From NCBI GenBank assembly GCA_040877935.1, contig JBBDNB010000026.1, positions 45,807-109,806 of the forward strand: a DNA stretch of 64,000 bases, given 5' to 3'. The number at the start of each line of letters is the position of its first letter. Position 1 is the first letter of the stretch. The position numbers and the translations under genes are program-made. Shown in pieces: positions 35,082 through 43,689 of the stretch. The stretch comes from Chitinophagales bacterium (GTDB lineage Bacteria; Bacteroidota; Bacteroidia; Chitinophagales; CAIOSU01). Under the pieces are notes generated by a model that did no database searches, had not been told where the DNA came from, and saw only the letters and a program-made list of their open reading frames with translations.

Positions 35082-36002
35082 ATGATGGAAAAATGGATGG
35101 TTTTTATCAACCCGATATCGGGAAACAACAGTGGTGAGCAGGCATGGAAGAAAATGAAACCCTTGCTTGACCAAATGAAAATAAGCTATGAAGCCCATTA
35201 TACGGAAAAAGCATTTCATGCGATAAGCCTTGCAAAAGACGCCAGGGACAAAGGATACAACAGGTTTGTCAGCATTGGTGGCGATGGCACGATAAATGAA
35301 ATAATCAACGGAGTGTTTTTATCCGATCATCAAAACGACATTCCCAAATTTGCGCTAATTGGTATAGGCACCGGCAATGACACCATTAAGACTTTTGGTA
35401 TTCCCTCAAAACCCGAAAAGGCCGTGGAGTTATTTTCCAAAGGTAAATTCAAAACGATAGACCTCGGCAAAGTATATTTTCAAAATGAAAAAGGCGAAAG
35501 GGCTTCCCGTTTGTTTGTAAATATTGCAGGTATGGCTTTTGATGCAGCGGTAACCGACAACGCCAACAATGCTAAGCAAAGCATGGGAAAATTGGCCTAT
35601 CTGAAAGGTGTGTTTAAAACCCTGAGCTCATACACCCCTGGAAAGGTGAAGGTTCGGATTGATGACCGGGAGCCAATTGAAGACATTATGTTCAGCCTGA
35701 ATGTGTCCAACTGCAAATACAGCGGAGGTGGAATGCTTATCGCTCCACATGCTGTTCCCGATGATGGGAAGTTTGCCATTACCCTGATTAAAAATGTAGG
35801 GAAATGGAGAATCGGAGCCAATATATATCGCCTGTTCAATGGCACGCTTGAAAAAGTAAATGGAATAGAGCTGCACAGCGGAAAAAAAGTAAAAGTAGAA
35901 GCAAGTCCTGAAACAATGGTGGAGGTGGAAGGTGAATTGCTGGGCGCAGCACCTTTTGAGTTTGAAATAATGCCCAGTTCTATTGAATTGTTGGTTCCCT
36001 GA
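35082..36002 (+). CDS. diacylglycerol/lipid kinase family protein (YegS/DagK-like)
   Basis: 306 residues, full length. The catalytic domain has FINPISGNNSGEQAWKKM, the glycine-rich nucleotide loop SIGGDGTINEIINGV, and IGIGTGNDTIKTFGIP. The C-terminal beta domain follows (INIAGMAFDAAVTDN, MFSLNVSNCKYSGGGMLIAP). It would phosphorylate a lipid such as diacylglycerol at the membrane. Two ATGs are adjacent: a near-consensus box TATAATTG (35073-35080) leaves 1 nt before the first and 4 nt before the second (35085). It is convergent with the YgjP fusion gene. Confidence 0.93.
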   Translation: MMEKWMVFINPISGNNSGEQAWKKMKPLLDQMKISYEAHYTEKAFHAISLAKDARDKGYNRFVSIGGDGTINEIINGVFLSDHQNDIPKFALIGIGTGNDTIKTFGIPSKPEKAVELFSKGKFKTIDLGKVYFQNEKGERASRLFVNIAGMAFDAAVTDNANNAKQSMGKLAYLKGVFKTLSSYTPGKVKVRIDDREPIEDIMFSLNVSNCKYSGGGMLIAPHAVPDDGKFAITLIKNVGKWRIGANIYRLFNGTLEKVNGIELHSGKKVKVEASPETMVEVEGELLGAAPFEFEIMPSSIELLVP

Positions 36003-36053
36003 ATATCAGTGGTCAGACGATTCAAAGTCGTTCGACTACTCTATTTAGACATC

Positions 36054-36073
36054 CAATGGGTCATGACCCATTG
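36054..36073. terminator. perfect 20-bp palindrome between convergent genes
   Basis: CAATGGGTCATGACCCATTG is its own reverse complement. It lies between the lipid kinase and the YgjP fusion gene, where it may end transcription from both sides. A related palindrome is at 47013-47032. Confidence 0.5.
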
Positions 36074-36088
36074 AACAGAACGATTGTG

Positions 36089-37366
36089 CTAGAAATCACA
36101 GAGGTGGCCATTTTTCTTCAGCCATTTTTCCTGCTCTTGATAATTGGGCATTACGCGCGCCACTTCATTCCAGAATGCAGCTGAATGATTGGGATGCTCA
36201 AAATGTGCCAATTCGTGTACGATCACATAATCCAAAGCTTCCTGTGGAGCCAGGAGCAGGCGGCTACTCAGCGTAATTCCCCCACGCCCAGAACAGCTGC
36301 CCCAAATAGATGCGGTGTACTTCAGCGAAAAGCGTTTGATCTTTTTCCCAAAATATTTTTGGTTGATGGCCTCTACACGGTTAAATGTGCGTTGGTAAAA
36401 ACACTTTGACATTAAATTGCTGATCAATCGCGGTAAAAATTGGCTTTGTTCTTCTGCCGTAGCATCTTCTGGAAGAGAGATAAAAATTGTATCCCCTTTT
36501 ATTTTTCCGGAAAAGGATTTCCTATTTGCTTGCTCCAGGTTTAATGTAAACTCCTGTTCCTGCACCCTTATTTTTTGACCACTGTAATATGATCTCGGAT
36601 ACAATTTGTTTTGCAGAGCAGTGCTGCTTTCAATTTTTTTAAAAGCCCAATCTTTAAGCCTGTGGATGGTTTTTTCTGTTTCAGCAGCAGAAAAGAAGAA
36701 TGGAATGCGAATATTCACTCCACTTTTGACAATAGAGGCACGCACATTTCGCCTGCGTTCTACATATATATTTACCGGGATGTTATGCTCCGCTATCCGC
36801 AGGTTTTGTTTTTGTGCTGACATTTTTCTTTTTACTATCGGTTTTGCTGGCAGTGGTTTTTTTCCTGCTTGTGCTTTGTGTTTTTTTGGCAATGGTTTTT
36901 TTACCGGAACCGGTTTTTCGGTTTTCTTCCCGGTTTCTTTTTTTTCACTTTCTTTTCTATCTGCATTCTGCTGTTCTTCCCATTCCAGAAAACGACCTGC
37001 TTCTACTTTGAGCGATGCCAGTACCCATGTGAGCACAGCCATATCGTCTAAAAATCCAAAAAGCGGAATGAAATCTGGGATGAAATCCACAATGGCCACA
37101 AAATAAATAATGGCGGTGAGCAATCTAAACACGGCTGTCCAGGGCAATTTTCTGTACTCACCACTGATGTATGCCCTGAGCATTCTCAAGATGAGGGAAA
37201 GTTTTGCGTAAAATTTTACAAAACGTCCTTTCATCCTGGCGAATCTACCAGCCTTTTTTTCTGCATCATCAATGACCCGCTCCTTGCCCTTTTTATCGCC
37301 TCTCAGTTTTTGGGCTTGTTTGCGGGCCTGTTTGTAAAAAAAGGATTTTAATATTCTCAATAGCAT
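36089..37366 (-). CDS. DUF1232 membrane domain fused to YgjP-like zinc peptidase
   Basis: 425 residues. The N-terminal ~135 residues contain DUF1232 with membrane helices (LLTAIIYFVAIVDFIPDFIP, LFGFLDDMAVLTWVLASL). A Lys/Pro-rich linker follows (~140-195). The C-terminal ~225 residues are the YgjP/DUF45 metal-hydrolase domain with VHELAHFEHPNHSAAFW (HExxH plus distal His) and the family segment IWGSCSGRGGITLSSRL. YgjP proteins are usually stand-alone and soluble, so this fusion tethers the peptidase-like part to the membrane. It is the last gene of the two-component operon, 53 nt after the regulator gene. Confidence 0.85.
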   Translation of the reverse strand: MLLRILKSFFYKQARKQAQKLRGDKKGKERVIDDAEKKAGRFARMKGRFVKFYAKLSLILRMLRAYISGEYRKLPWTAVFRLLTAIIYFVAIVDFIPDFIPLFGFLDDMAVLTWVLASLKVEAGRFLEWEEQQNADRKESEKKETGKKTEKPVPVKKPLPKKHKAQAGKKPLPAKPIVKRKMSAQKQNLRIAEHNIPVNIYVERRRNVRASIVKSGVNIRIPFFFSAAETEKTIHRLKDWAFKKIESSTALQNKLYPRSYYSGQKIRVQEQEFTLNLEQANRKSFSGKIKGDTIFISLPEDATAEEQSQFLPRLISNLMSKCFYQRTFNRVEAINQKYFGKKIKRFSLKYTASIWGSCSGRGGITLSSRLLLAPQEALDYVIVHELAHFEHPNHSAAFWNEVARVMPNYQEQEKWLKKNGHLCDF

Positions 37367-37419
37367 ACTGTAAAATACATTTTCTTTTCAAAATGAAAAA
37401 ATTTGGGATTAAGCAGAAA

Positions 37420-38130
37420 TTACTCCTTGTCCAGCACAAAACGATAACCCACTCCACGCACCGATTGAAAATATTTGGGATTTTTCGGGTCGGCTTCAAA
37501 ATGCTTCCTGAAATTGAGCATAAAGTTATCAATAGTGCGGGTAGATGGATACACATCATAACCCCATACATATTCCAACATCTGTTCCCGCGAAACTGTT
37601 TGATTTTTTCGCTCTACCAGTAATTTTAAAAGTTGGGCTTCCTTTTTGGTCAGGCTGAACTTTCCGTTGATCCCTTCTGCTTCCCGGGTATTGAAATTGA
37701 TCTTGAAATCCCCGAATTCAAAAGTACTGAGACTTTCCCCGCCCCTTGTCGCTCTATAGTGATGGCGTAGCAGAACTCTTACGCGCAGCAATAATTCTTC
37801 CAGGTTAAAAGGTTTGGTCAGGTAATCATCGGCACCTACTTTAAAGCCCCTGATGCGGTCGGTGGAGGTATCTTTTGCCGTGAGAAATAATATGGGGATA
37901 TGTTCGTATTCAAGGCGAATTTTTTCGCAAAGTGTAAATCCATCTACTCCGGGCAGCATTACATCCAGCACAATAAGATTAAAGCGCTCCTTGCGAAAAA
38001 TAGAGAGCACCTCGCTGCCATTACTCACAGGAACTACTTCATAATCTTCCATTTCCAAATTCAGGCGAATGGCCTCTAAAAGGCTTTCCTCATCTTCTAC
38101 CAATAAAATTCTGGGCACATAATCCGACAT
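37420..38130 (-). CDS. OmpR-family response regulator
   Basis: 236 residues. The receiver domain has the acidic pocket VEDEES, phospho-acceptor Asp in LIVLDVMLPG (~55) and Lys in DYLTKPFN. A winged-helix DNA-binding domain covers ~130-235 (FSLTKKEAQLLKLLVERKNQ, SREQMLEYVWGYDVYPSTRT, VRGVGYRF). It starts one nucleotide after the stop of the kinase gene upstream and should be its partner. Similar kinase/regulator pairs in this phylum (RprX/RprY type) respond to envelope or oxidative stress, but the signal here is unknown. Confidence 0.95.
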   Translation of the reverse strand: MSDYVPRILLVEDEESLLEAIRLNLEMEDYEVVPVSNGSEVLSIFRKERFNLIVLDVMLPGVDGFTLCEKIRLEYEHIPILFLTAKDTSTDRIRGFKVGADDYLTKPFNLEELLLRVRVLLRHHYRATRGGESLSTFEFGDFKINFNTREAEGINGKFSLTKKEAQLLKLLVERKNQTVSREQMLEYVWGYDVYPSTRTIDNFMLNFRKHFEADPKNPKYFQSVRGVGYRFVLDKE

Positions 38131-38131
38131 C

Positions 38132-39139
38132 TCAATTCTTTTTTTGAAAGCTCAGACGAAACAAAGTTCCACCACCGGGGTTGTCCTTTACCTCAATACT
38201 TCCTTTCATCTGTGCTACAATATTGTTTACAATATACAGTCCCAATCCCGTTCCTTTAGTATTCCTGGTTTCCTCATTTCCCAGGCGGTAAAATTTCTTG
38301 AAAACCTGTGCTTTTTCAGCATCTGGAATTCCACCTCCCCGATCTGCCACTTCTAAAATTACCATTTTATCTTTTTCTCTAACATTGAGCTCAACAGCAC
38401 TTCCCTCTGGCGAATATTTCACGGCATTTTCCAGCAAATTGACCAAAACCGCATTCAGTGCCATGCGATCTGCAATATTGAAAATATCGGCTTCAATATT
38501 GGTCTGAAAAATCCTTTTGTTTTCAAATCGCTCAGCAACCATATTCAGCGCATCTTCTGCCAGTTCAGAAATATTCAGGCTCTCCCATTGAAAAGGATAG
38601 GAATTGTTTTCCATCCGTGCTGCAAGCAAAATATTATCGACCAGATCGCTCAGGCGATCAACATCCTGAAGGGAATTGCGCATAATTTGTTTGAATTTTT
38701 CTTCTGCACTCAACCGCTTTAAAAGGGTTTCCAGAGAAAGCCGAATGCTGGCTAAGGGCGATTTCAGTTCATGGGTAATACTGAGCAGGAAATTGTTTTT
38801 CTGCCGGGCAAGGGCCAATTCTTTCTGAAAAGAGGATTTGATTTTCAATGCCCCAGCTACGAGCAAAATCAGAAAAACCGCGCCTTCGCCCAGAATCATC
38901 CAGCGTTGCCGACTGCGTTCCTGCAGAAGTGTTTCATGTGCTTCTGTTTGCAAAAAACTTTGGTCTTCCCAAGGTAAATCGTGTTCGTGGTTGTACTGTA
39001 GCCTTTCATTTTCAATTTTCAAATGATATTCGCTTTCTGTCTTTTGCTTGAGCAGAAACGCCCACCAGATAAAAGCTGCAAAAATATAGCAGATAACCAG
39101 TATGAATATGATATTTGTTTTGACATTAAAAATCTTCAC
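38132..39139 (-). CDS. membrane sensor histidine kinase
   Basis: 335 residues with two membrane helices (IIFILVICYIFAAFIWWAFL and WMILGEGAVFLILLVAGAL) framing a short ~55-residue periplasmic loop. The HisKA box is FLLSITHELKSPLASIRLSL, and the ATPase domain has LLENAVKYSPEG, VADRGGGIPD and KGTGLGLYIVNNI. It has no HAMP or PAS domain. It lies 17 nt after the NtrY-like kinase and 1 nt before the OmpR-type regulator, so it is presumed to phosphorylate that regulator. Confidence 0.93.
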   Translation of the reverse strand: MKIFNVKTNIIFILVICYIFAAFIWWAFLLKQKTESEYHLKIENERLQYNHEHDLPWEDQSFLQTEAHETLLQERSRQRWMILGEGAVFLILLVAGALKIKSSFQKELALARQKNNFLLSITHELKSPLASIRLSLETLLKRLSAEEKFKQIMRNSLQDVDRLSDLVDNILLAARMENNSYPFQWESLNISELAEDALNMVAERFENKRIFQTNIEADIFNIADRMALNAVLVNLLENAVKYSPEGSAVELNVREKDKMVILEVADRGGGIPDAEKAQVFKKFYRLGNEETRNTKGTGLGLYIVNNIVAQMKGSIEVKDNPGGGTLFRLSFQKKN

Positions 39140-39156
39140 TGCGGTCTGCTATTTGT

Positions 39157-42100
39157 CTATTTATTGAATTGAATATAAAAAGTGGTGCCTTTTCCTTCCT
39201 CGGATTCAAACCAGATTTTGCCGCCTGCATTTTCAATAATCTGCCGGGTCATGGCCAATCCCAGTCCTGTTCCTGACGATTTGGTTGTAAAGTTAGGCAC
39301 AAAAACTTTATCCTCAATTTCGGGAGCTATACCACTTCCATTGTCACTTACCGATATCATCCATTTACCTTCCAGGCTTTTTAACTCAATTTCTATTTTA
39401 CCTGAATCTATTTCATCAATGGCCTGCACTGCATTTTTTACCAGGTTGGTAAAGGCGCGGTTCATCTGGTTTTTATCGGCCAGTACTTCTGCATAATTTG
39501 TGTCGCTTTCAAAGTTGATTTTCAGGCCTTCATTCTCTTCAAAAAGCCCCACTACTGAGTTCAATACTTCCACAATATTGAGCTTTTCCTGCTCTGCACG
39601 TGGCATTTTTGCAAAAGAAGAAAACTCAGAGGCTATGTGATTGAGATGGTCAATTTGTTCAATTAGCGTTACGCTGGTTTTTCTCGCCATTTCCTGTGCA
39701 TTGGGGCGGTTTTCCGCAAGTGCTCTCTGCAAATGCTGAATGCTCAGTTTCATAGGAGTAAGCGGGTTTTTAATTTCATGGGCAATCTGCTTGGCCATTT
39801 CCCGCCAGGCACTTTCCCGCTCAGATTTTGCCAATAGTTCGGCACTGGCTTCCAACTCTTTAAGCATTTTGTTGTACTCCGCTACAAGCGTACCGATTTC
39901 ATCTTTCGATTCCCAGCGAATGGGTTCGTTGGCTTTATCGAGTTTTATCTTTTTAATCTGCTTGCTGATCACACTCAGCGAACGGGTAATGGAATCGGCC
40001 AGGATATAAGCCAGGAATGCGCCAATTACCAGCAGAAGTACATACACATTGATTAAAGTAACCAGGAAGGACGAGATATTTTTATTCAGTTCTTTTTCTT
40101 TGGCAAAATACGGCAGATTCAAATAGGCCTTTTTTACCCCTTCACTGTTGCGTACAGGCACATAAATCGACAGATATTCCAGTGCACCTATGCGCTCATC
40201 AGTAATTACGCGTGATTTGTTTTGCTGATCTAATTTGTGAAATGCCACTGGATTAATAAAAGAGGATAAAAGCCCCTGTTTGAAAATATCGGGTTGTGAG
40301 GTATTGATCAAAAGTCCATCCAGATTGTAAATATTGATATCCATATTGTGGATATCGGAGAGGGAAGAAATATCAAAAGCTCCGCCAAAAAAGTGCAGGT
40401 TTTTGCTCCGAAGGTCTATTTCTTTCAAAATATCTTCATTGTCTTTTATTATGTATTCTACCGAACTGCTCACGGAATGTTGCTTTCTGATCAACCTTTC
40501 CATATGGTAGCCATCGTACTCGCTGGTGAAATGCATAATGGTAATCACACCGATCAATAAAAAGGAGAAAATGATGATAAAGATCATTGAAAGCTGGATT
40601 TTATCCCTGAAAGACAAAGTCCATTTTTCCCTTAGGAAATATTTATTGCGGTATAGCTGCGAAGCCAAATAGATCAGGATAATGAACAGACTGCTGATCA
40701 GGTAAATTATAAAGAGGTAAGAGAATAAGGATATCGGTTGCAGGGCACTGGTTTCATGTTTTGTGATTACTACAGTTTTGTGCTGGTCTCCATTGTAGAT
40801 CAAGTGCCTCAGGCCTTGCTCCTGGTCGTAGCTGCGATAAAATTCAAGATTGGGATAATCCGGAAATGAAAAATTGTATTCATAGGGATAGTCGCCATAG
40901 CTGTTGATCAGAATTCCATTGCTGTAAACTGCATAGGCACTTACATCATCCGACACGCGAATCTTTACTTTGTCATCGAGCAGGAGTTCGGGATAAAGAT
41001 TGGTTTTGCTATAGGTTTTGGGATTGAATTCTATTACAACAGAACCGAGCAGTTTATTTTTGTAGATAATGGGCAAATTGCCAATGTACAGGTAGTTGCC
41101 ACTCGGCTTTGGAATATAAAATAAATAGGGGCTTTCAGTAAGTTGCGCATTTTCGTTCAGCTCGGTTGTAAGAAAATCCAGATAGCGGTTTTGCCCATAT
41201 TGTATCAATTTCCCTTCGCGGTTGAGCAGGTAAATATTGACTTCGTATTTATTAAAATAACCCTGAAAATAAAGGTTTTTAAGTCTATTGGTGATTTCCT
41301 GGGAAGACAAAAAAGGCTTTAGGAAAAAATTCTGTACAAATGGGTCTTTCAGTATTTCGGACTCTGCATTGGCAAAAAGATATTCCGTAACCGGGTCTCT
41401 TTCTTCAGCCAGCTTTCGCGCAACCGCCTTATTGTTTTGTAAAGATTTTTCCTGAACAAAATTATCCAGGTAAAAAGAGGAGAAAAAAGCTGTGAAAATC
41501 AGCAGCAGGGTCAATTGTGTAAAACCAAAACTTTTGACATTGTTGTTTTTTGCAAACCACATGATCAGGGCAGCAGTCCAGGCTAGCGCAAACAAATACA
41601 TCAGATTTCCGGTGAGCAGGAACAATACAAATATCCAGATGAAAAAAGGCAGCCAGATACACAAGTGAAAATAAAAAGTGCTGAACGCCTTTTGGCTTTT
41701 TAGCTTTAGCAGTTTGTGAATGAGCAGCAAATAAGCAAACAGCGCCATTCCAAAAGTCAACAGTGCAATAAAACTATAGGCATTCAGATTGAGGAAATTA
41801 TTGAAATCAAGCGGAATCTTAGAGTTCAGAGCAAGACTTTCCAGAACTACTACCAGCATTACACTGCCACCGTACAATCCTAAAACCCCGGTAAAGAACA
41901 AAGCTCTGATCAGCCATTTTGGCCAGGTGTTTATTTTTTCGAAATCAAAATTTTTGTAGAAAAAATAGATCAGCCAGAAAATCAAAAGTATATTTATTGC
42001 AAGATCACCCAGCGAGCGGTTGATATAGGAAGAGGCATAAATCTGCGGGCTGAAAAGGTCGATTTTCATCAGTTCCTGCGGCCAGTTGTAAATCAACATC

Positions 42101-42894
42101 AAAGCCCTGACCAAAAGCAGCCCCGACAGCAAAGCAAAGAATCCATAGCGGTTCCCAATTTTTTTGCGAATCTGTTCAACTAAAAACCAGAGCAGGAAAA
42201 ACAACCAAAGAAGACTTAAAGTATGAAGTAGGATTTTCCAGTGATCAATGGAAGCACTGCGTTCAAATGCATCAATTTTTAGTGAGAAAAGCGGTTCGCC
42301 ATTGGGGCCATTTACCAGTTCTGACTCATTGTTTGCAGGCTCTGATAGCTCAAAATACTCCGGCACCTTGAAAATAGGATTGTAAGTATTGCTCAGGAAA
42401 GCATTCTGGATATTGTACTGGGATTTAAAAGGCAGCATCCCAAGCACATACATCTGCCGATTTTGTTCACCCTCTGAGCGAATATTAAACACCGATTTAA
42501 AGGTGATGTAATAGGCATTGTCTCTTTTGATAAAGGCGGTGCCCTCTTCCAATGCCCGCGCAAAATAAATGCCCGGAATCCCCTTGTTTTCCGACCAGAA
42601 GATCAGCTCGCGCTCATCAAAAACAAAAAGTTCAAAAGGGCTTTCGGACAATTGTTTTAATAAGTCCTCTGGTTTTGACTGCTCGATCAAGTGTTTTTTA
42701 AGCAGTTCAGGTTTGCTGAGTTCGAGGAATTCTTTTCTGAGCGTGTATATTTTTTGCTCAACATTATCAACTGTGGTGCTGAGTTCTTGTGCAGGCTGCC
42801 TTTGTTGCTTCATAAAGACATCGGCCATTAACAGCGCAAGGCCTGAAAACAGAAGCAGAAAAAGGTGTTTCTTATTTTTAAAAGGGATTTTCAA
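39157..42894 (-). CDS. large NtrY-like membrane histidine kinase
   Basis: 1245 residues. The first membrane helix (FLLLFSGLALLMADVFM) and an extracytoplasmic domain are followed by seven to nine helices (~225-480), a second periplasmic domain (~490-730), further helices, and a third sensor segment before the last helix (VTLINVYVLLLVIGAFLAYI). Then come HAMP (LADSITRSLSVISKQIKKI), HisKA (MAKQIAHEIKNPLTPMKLSI) and the ATPase domain (NLVKNAVQAI, SDNGSGIAPE, SSGTGLGLAMTRQI). The PLTPMKLSI box is typical of NtrY-type kinases. No NtrX-type regulator is nearby, so the OmpR-type regulator may serve both kinases of the operon. Confidence 0.9.
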   Translation of the reverse strand: MKIPFKNKKHLFLLLFSGLALLMADVFMKQQRQPAQELSTTVDNVEQKIYTLRKEFLELSKPELLKKHLIEQSKPEDLLKQLSESPFELFVFDERELIFWSENKGIPGIYFARALEEGTAFIKRDNAYYITFKSVFNIRSEGEQNRQMYVLGMLPFKSQYNIQNAFLSNTYNPIFKVPEYFELSEPANNESELVNGPNGEPLFSLKIDAFERSASIDHWKILLHTLSLLWLFFLLWFLVEQIRKKIGNRYGFFALLSGLLLVRALMLIYNWPQELMKIDLFSPQIYASSYINRSLGDLAINILLIFWLIYFFYKNFDFEKINTWPKWLIRALFFTGVLGLYGGSVMLVVVLESLALNSKIPLDFNNFLNLNAYSFIALLTFGMALFAYLLLIHKLLKLKSQKAFSTFYFHLCIWLPFFIWIFVLFLLTGNLMYLFALAWTAALIMWFAKNNNVKSFGFTQLTLLLIFTAFFSSFYLDNFVQEKSLQNNKAVARKLAEERDPVTEYLFANAESEILKDPFVQNFFLKPFLSSQEITNRLKNLYFQGYFNKYEVNIYLLNREGKLIQYGQNRYLDFLTTELNENAQLTESPYLFYIPKPSGNYLYIGNLPIIYKNKLLGSVVIEFNPKTYSKTNLYPELLLDDKVKIRVSDDVSAYAVYSNGILINSYGDYPYEYNFSFPDYPNLEFYRSYDQEQGLRHLIYNGDQHKTVVITKHETSALQPISLFSYLFIIYLISSLFIILIYLASQLYRNKYFLREKWTLSFRDKIQLSMIFIIIFSFLLIGVITIMHFTSEYDGYHMERLIRKQHSVSSSVEYIIKDNEDILKEIDLRSKNLHFFGGAFDISSLSDIHNMDINIYNLDGLLINTSQPDIFKQGLLSSFINPVAFHKLDQQNKSRVITDERIGALEYLSIYVPVRNSEGVKKAYLNLPYFAKEKELNKNISSFLVTLINVYVLLLVIGAFLAYILADSITRSLSVISKQIKKIKLDKANEPIRWESKDEIGTLVAEYNKMLKELEASAELLAKSERESAWREMAKQIAHEIKNPLTPMKLSIQHLQRALAENRPNAQEMARKTSVTLIEQIDHLNHIASEFSSFAKMPRAEQEKLNIVEVLNSVVGLFEENEGLKINFESDTNYAEVLADKNQMNRAFTNLVKNAVQAIDEIDSGKIEIELKSLEGKWMISVSDNGSGIAPEIEDKVFVPNFTTKSSGTGLGLAMTRQIIENAGGKIWFESEEGKGTTFYIQFNK

Positions 42895-42922
42895 TGGTAT
42901 TTTATGCAGTTTCTTTTGCTGT

Positions 42923-43429
42923 TTAGTTAATATATTTCACCTGAAATTTAACGCTGTATCCCGGGGGTAATTTCGGTACCAGGACCCAATTGTAGCTAAA
43001 GCCGTACATTTCGCAAAAACCACATTCCTGTACCGTTATTGTATAAACATATTTTTTGGCACTTCGCTCGTCTCCTGCTGTTCTGTAAAAATTAATACTG
43101 CAACCTCCGCCATCTGCCCAAAGCCCGAGCAAGGCATGTTTGCTGAAATCAATGGAAGGAAAACTGCTTGAATCACACAAGAATTCATTACTCAGCTCAG
43201 AAATAAGGGAGTCATATACCGCAGTGTCTTCTATCTGATAATGATCTTCGCGCTTTTCAATAAAACAATTTTCAAAATTCAGCTCCTGCTGAATAATTCC
43301 TGTATCAGCAGTGATTGTTTTACATTTGTTATTGTTGCTTCCGGGCAGGTCATCACCATTGCAGGCCCAAAAAATACCGGCCAGTGTAAAAGCCAAAAAA
43401 ATCGTGAAATAAGATTTAGTACTTAGCAT
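42923..43429 (-). CDS. hypothetical lipoprotein, first gene of the two-kinase operon
   Basis: 168 residues with a lipobox-like end of the signal peptide (FWAC, Cys23). The mature part has several Cys residues (CKTITADTG, NCFIEKRED, FLCDSSSF, GGCSINFYR, ECGFCEMYG) that could form disulfides, and a beta-rich C-terminus (YNWVLVPKLPPGYSVKFQVK). No family is recognised. It lies 28 nt before the NtrY-like kinase gene and may be an accessory sensor component; this is inference from position only. Confidence 0.7.
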   Translation of the reverse strand: MLSTKSYFTIFLAFTLAGIFWACNGDDLPGSNNNKCKTITADTGIIQQELNFENCFIEKREDHYQIEDTAVYDSLISELSNEFLCDSSSFPSIDFSKHALLGLWADGGGCSINFYRTAGDERSAKKYVYTITVQECGFCEMYGFSYNWVLVPKLPPGYSVKFQVKYIN

Positions 43430-43486
43430 AAAACAATTTTAATTTAACCCGGATTATGTATTAGGACTTTGTGATGCCCGCCCGAA

Positions 43487-43503
43487 CGTACCTTTTCGGT
43501 ACG
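43487..43503. repeat. short hairpin beside the fold-back element
   Basis: CGTACC-TTTTC-GGTACG with GC-rich flanks (GCCCG before, GGGC after). The 260-nt gap 43430-43689 holds this hairpin and the fold-back element that follows, and no gene. Confidence 0.45.
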
Positions 43504-43510
43504 GGCAGGA

Positions 43511-43618
43511 AGCTTGAAAGTACAATAAAATCAGGCTGTTTGGAAATTTTGGCATAGCAACGCTATGGCGAAATTGAAAACAGCAACAAAGTGTCTGATT
43601 TTGAAGTAATTTCAAGCT
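43511..43618. repeat. 108-nt nested inverted repeat (fold-back element)
   Basis: Five nested stems share one axis: AGCTTGAAA/TTTCAAGCT (43511-43519, 43610-43618), AAAATCAG/CTGATTTT (43527-43534, 43595-43602), GCTGTTT/AAACAGC (43535-43541, 43578-43584), AATTTTG/CGAAATT (43545-43551, 43569-43575) and CATAGC/GCTATG (43553-43558, 43562-43567) around the loop AAC. It may be a MITE-like repeat or a structured RNA. It lies between divergent genes, so it is not simply a terminator. Confidence 0.65.
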
Positions 43619-43689
43619 GTAATAAATTTTCTAATGCATATTCCGGGTTTTATTCGCTTCTATAAATATAGTTTAATTACGCTTTCTTA

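Noticed and set aside
36606..37106. 166-residue plus-strand frame opposite the DUF1232-YgjP gene
   Set aside because: Composition is rich in Phe, Ser and Leu, as expected from the antisense of a Lys-rich linker; the minus-strand protein has clear domains.
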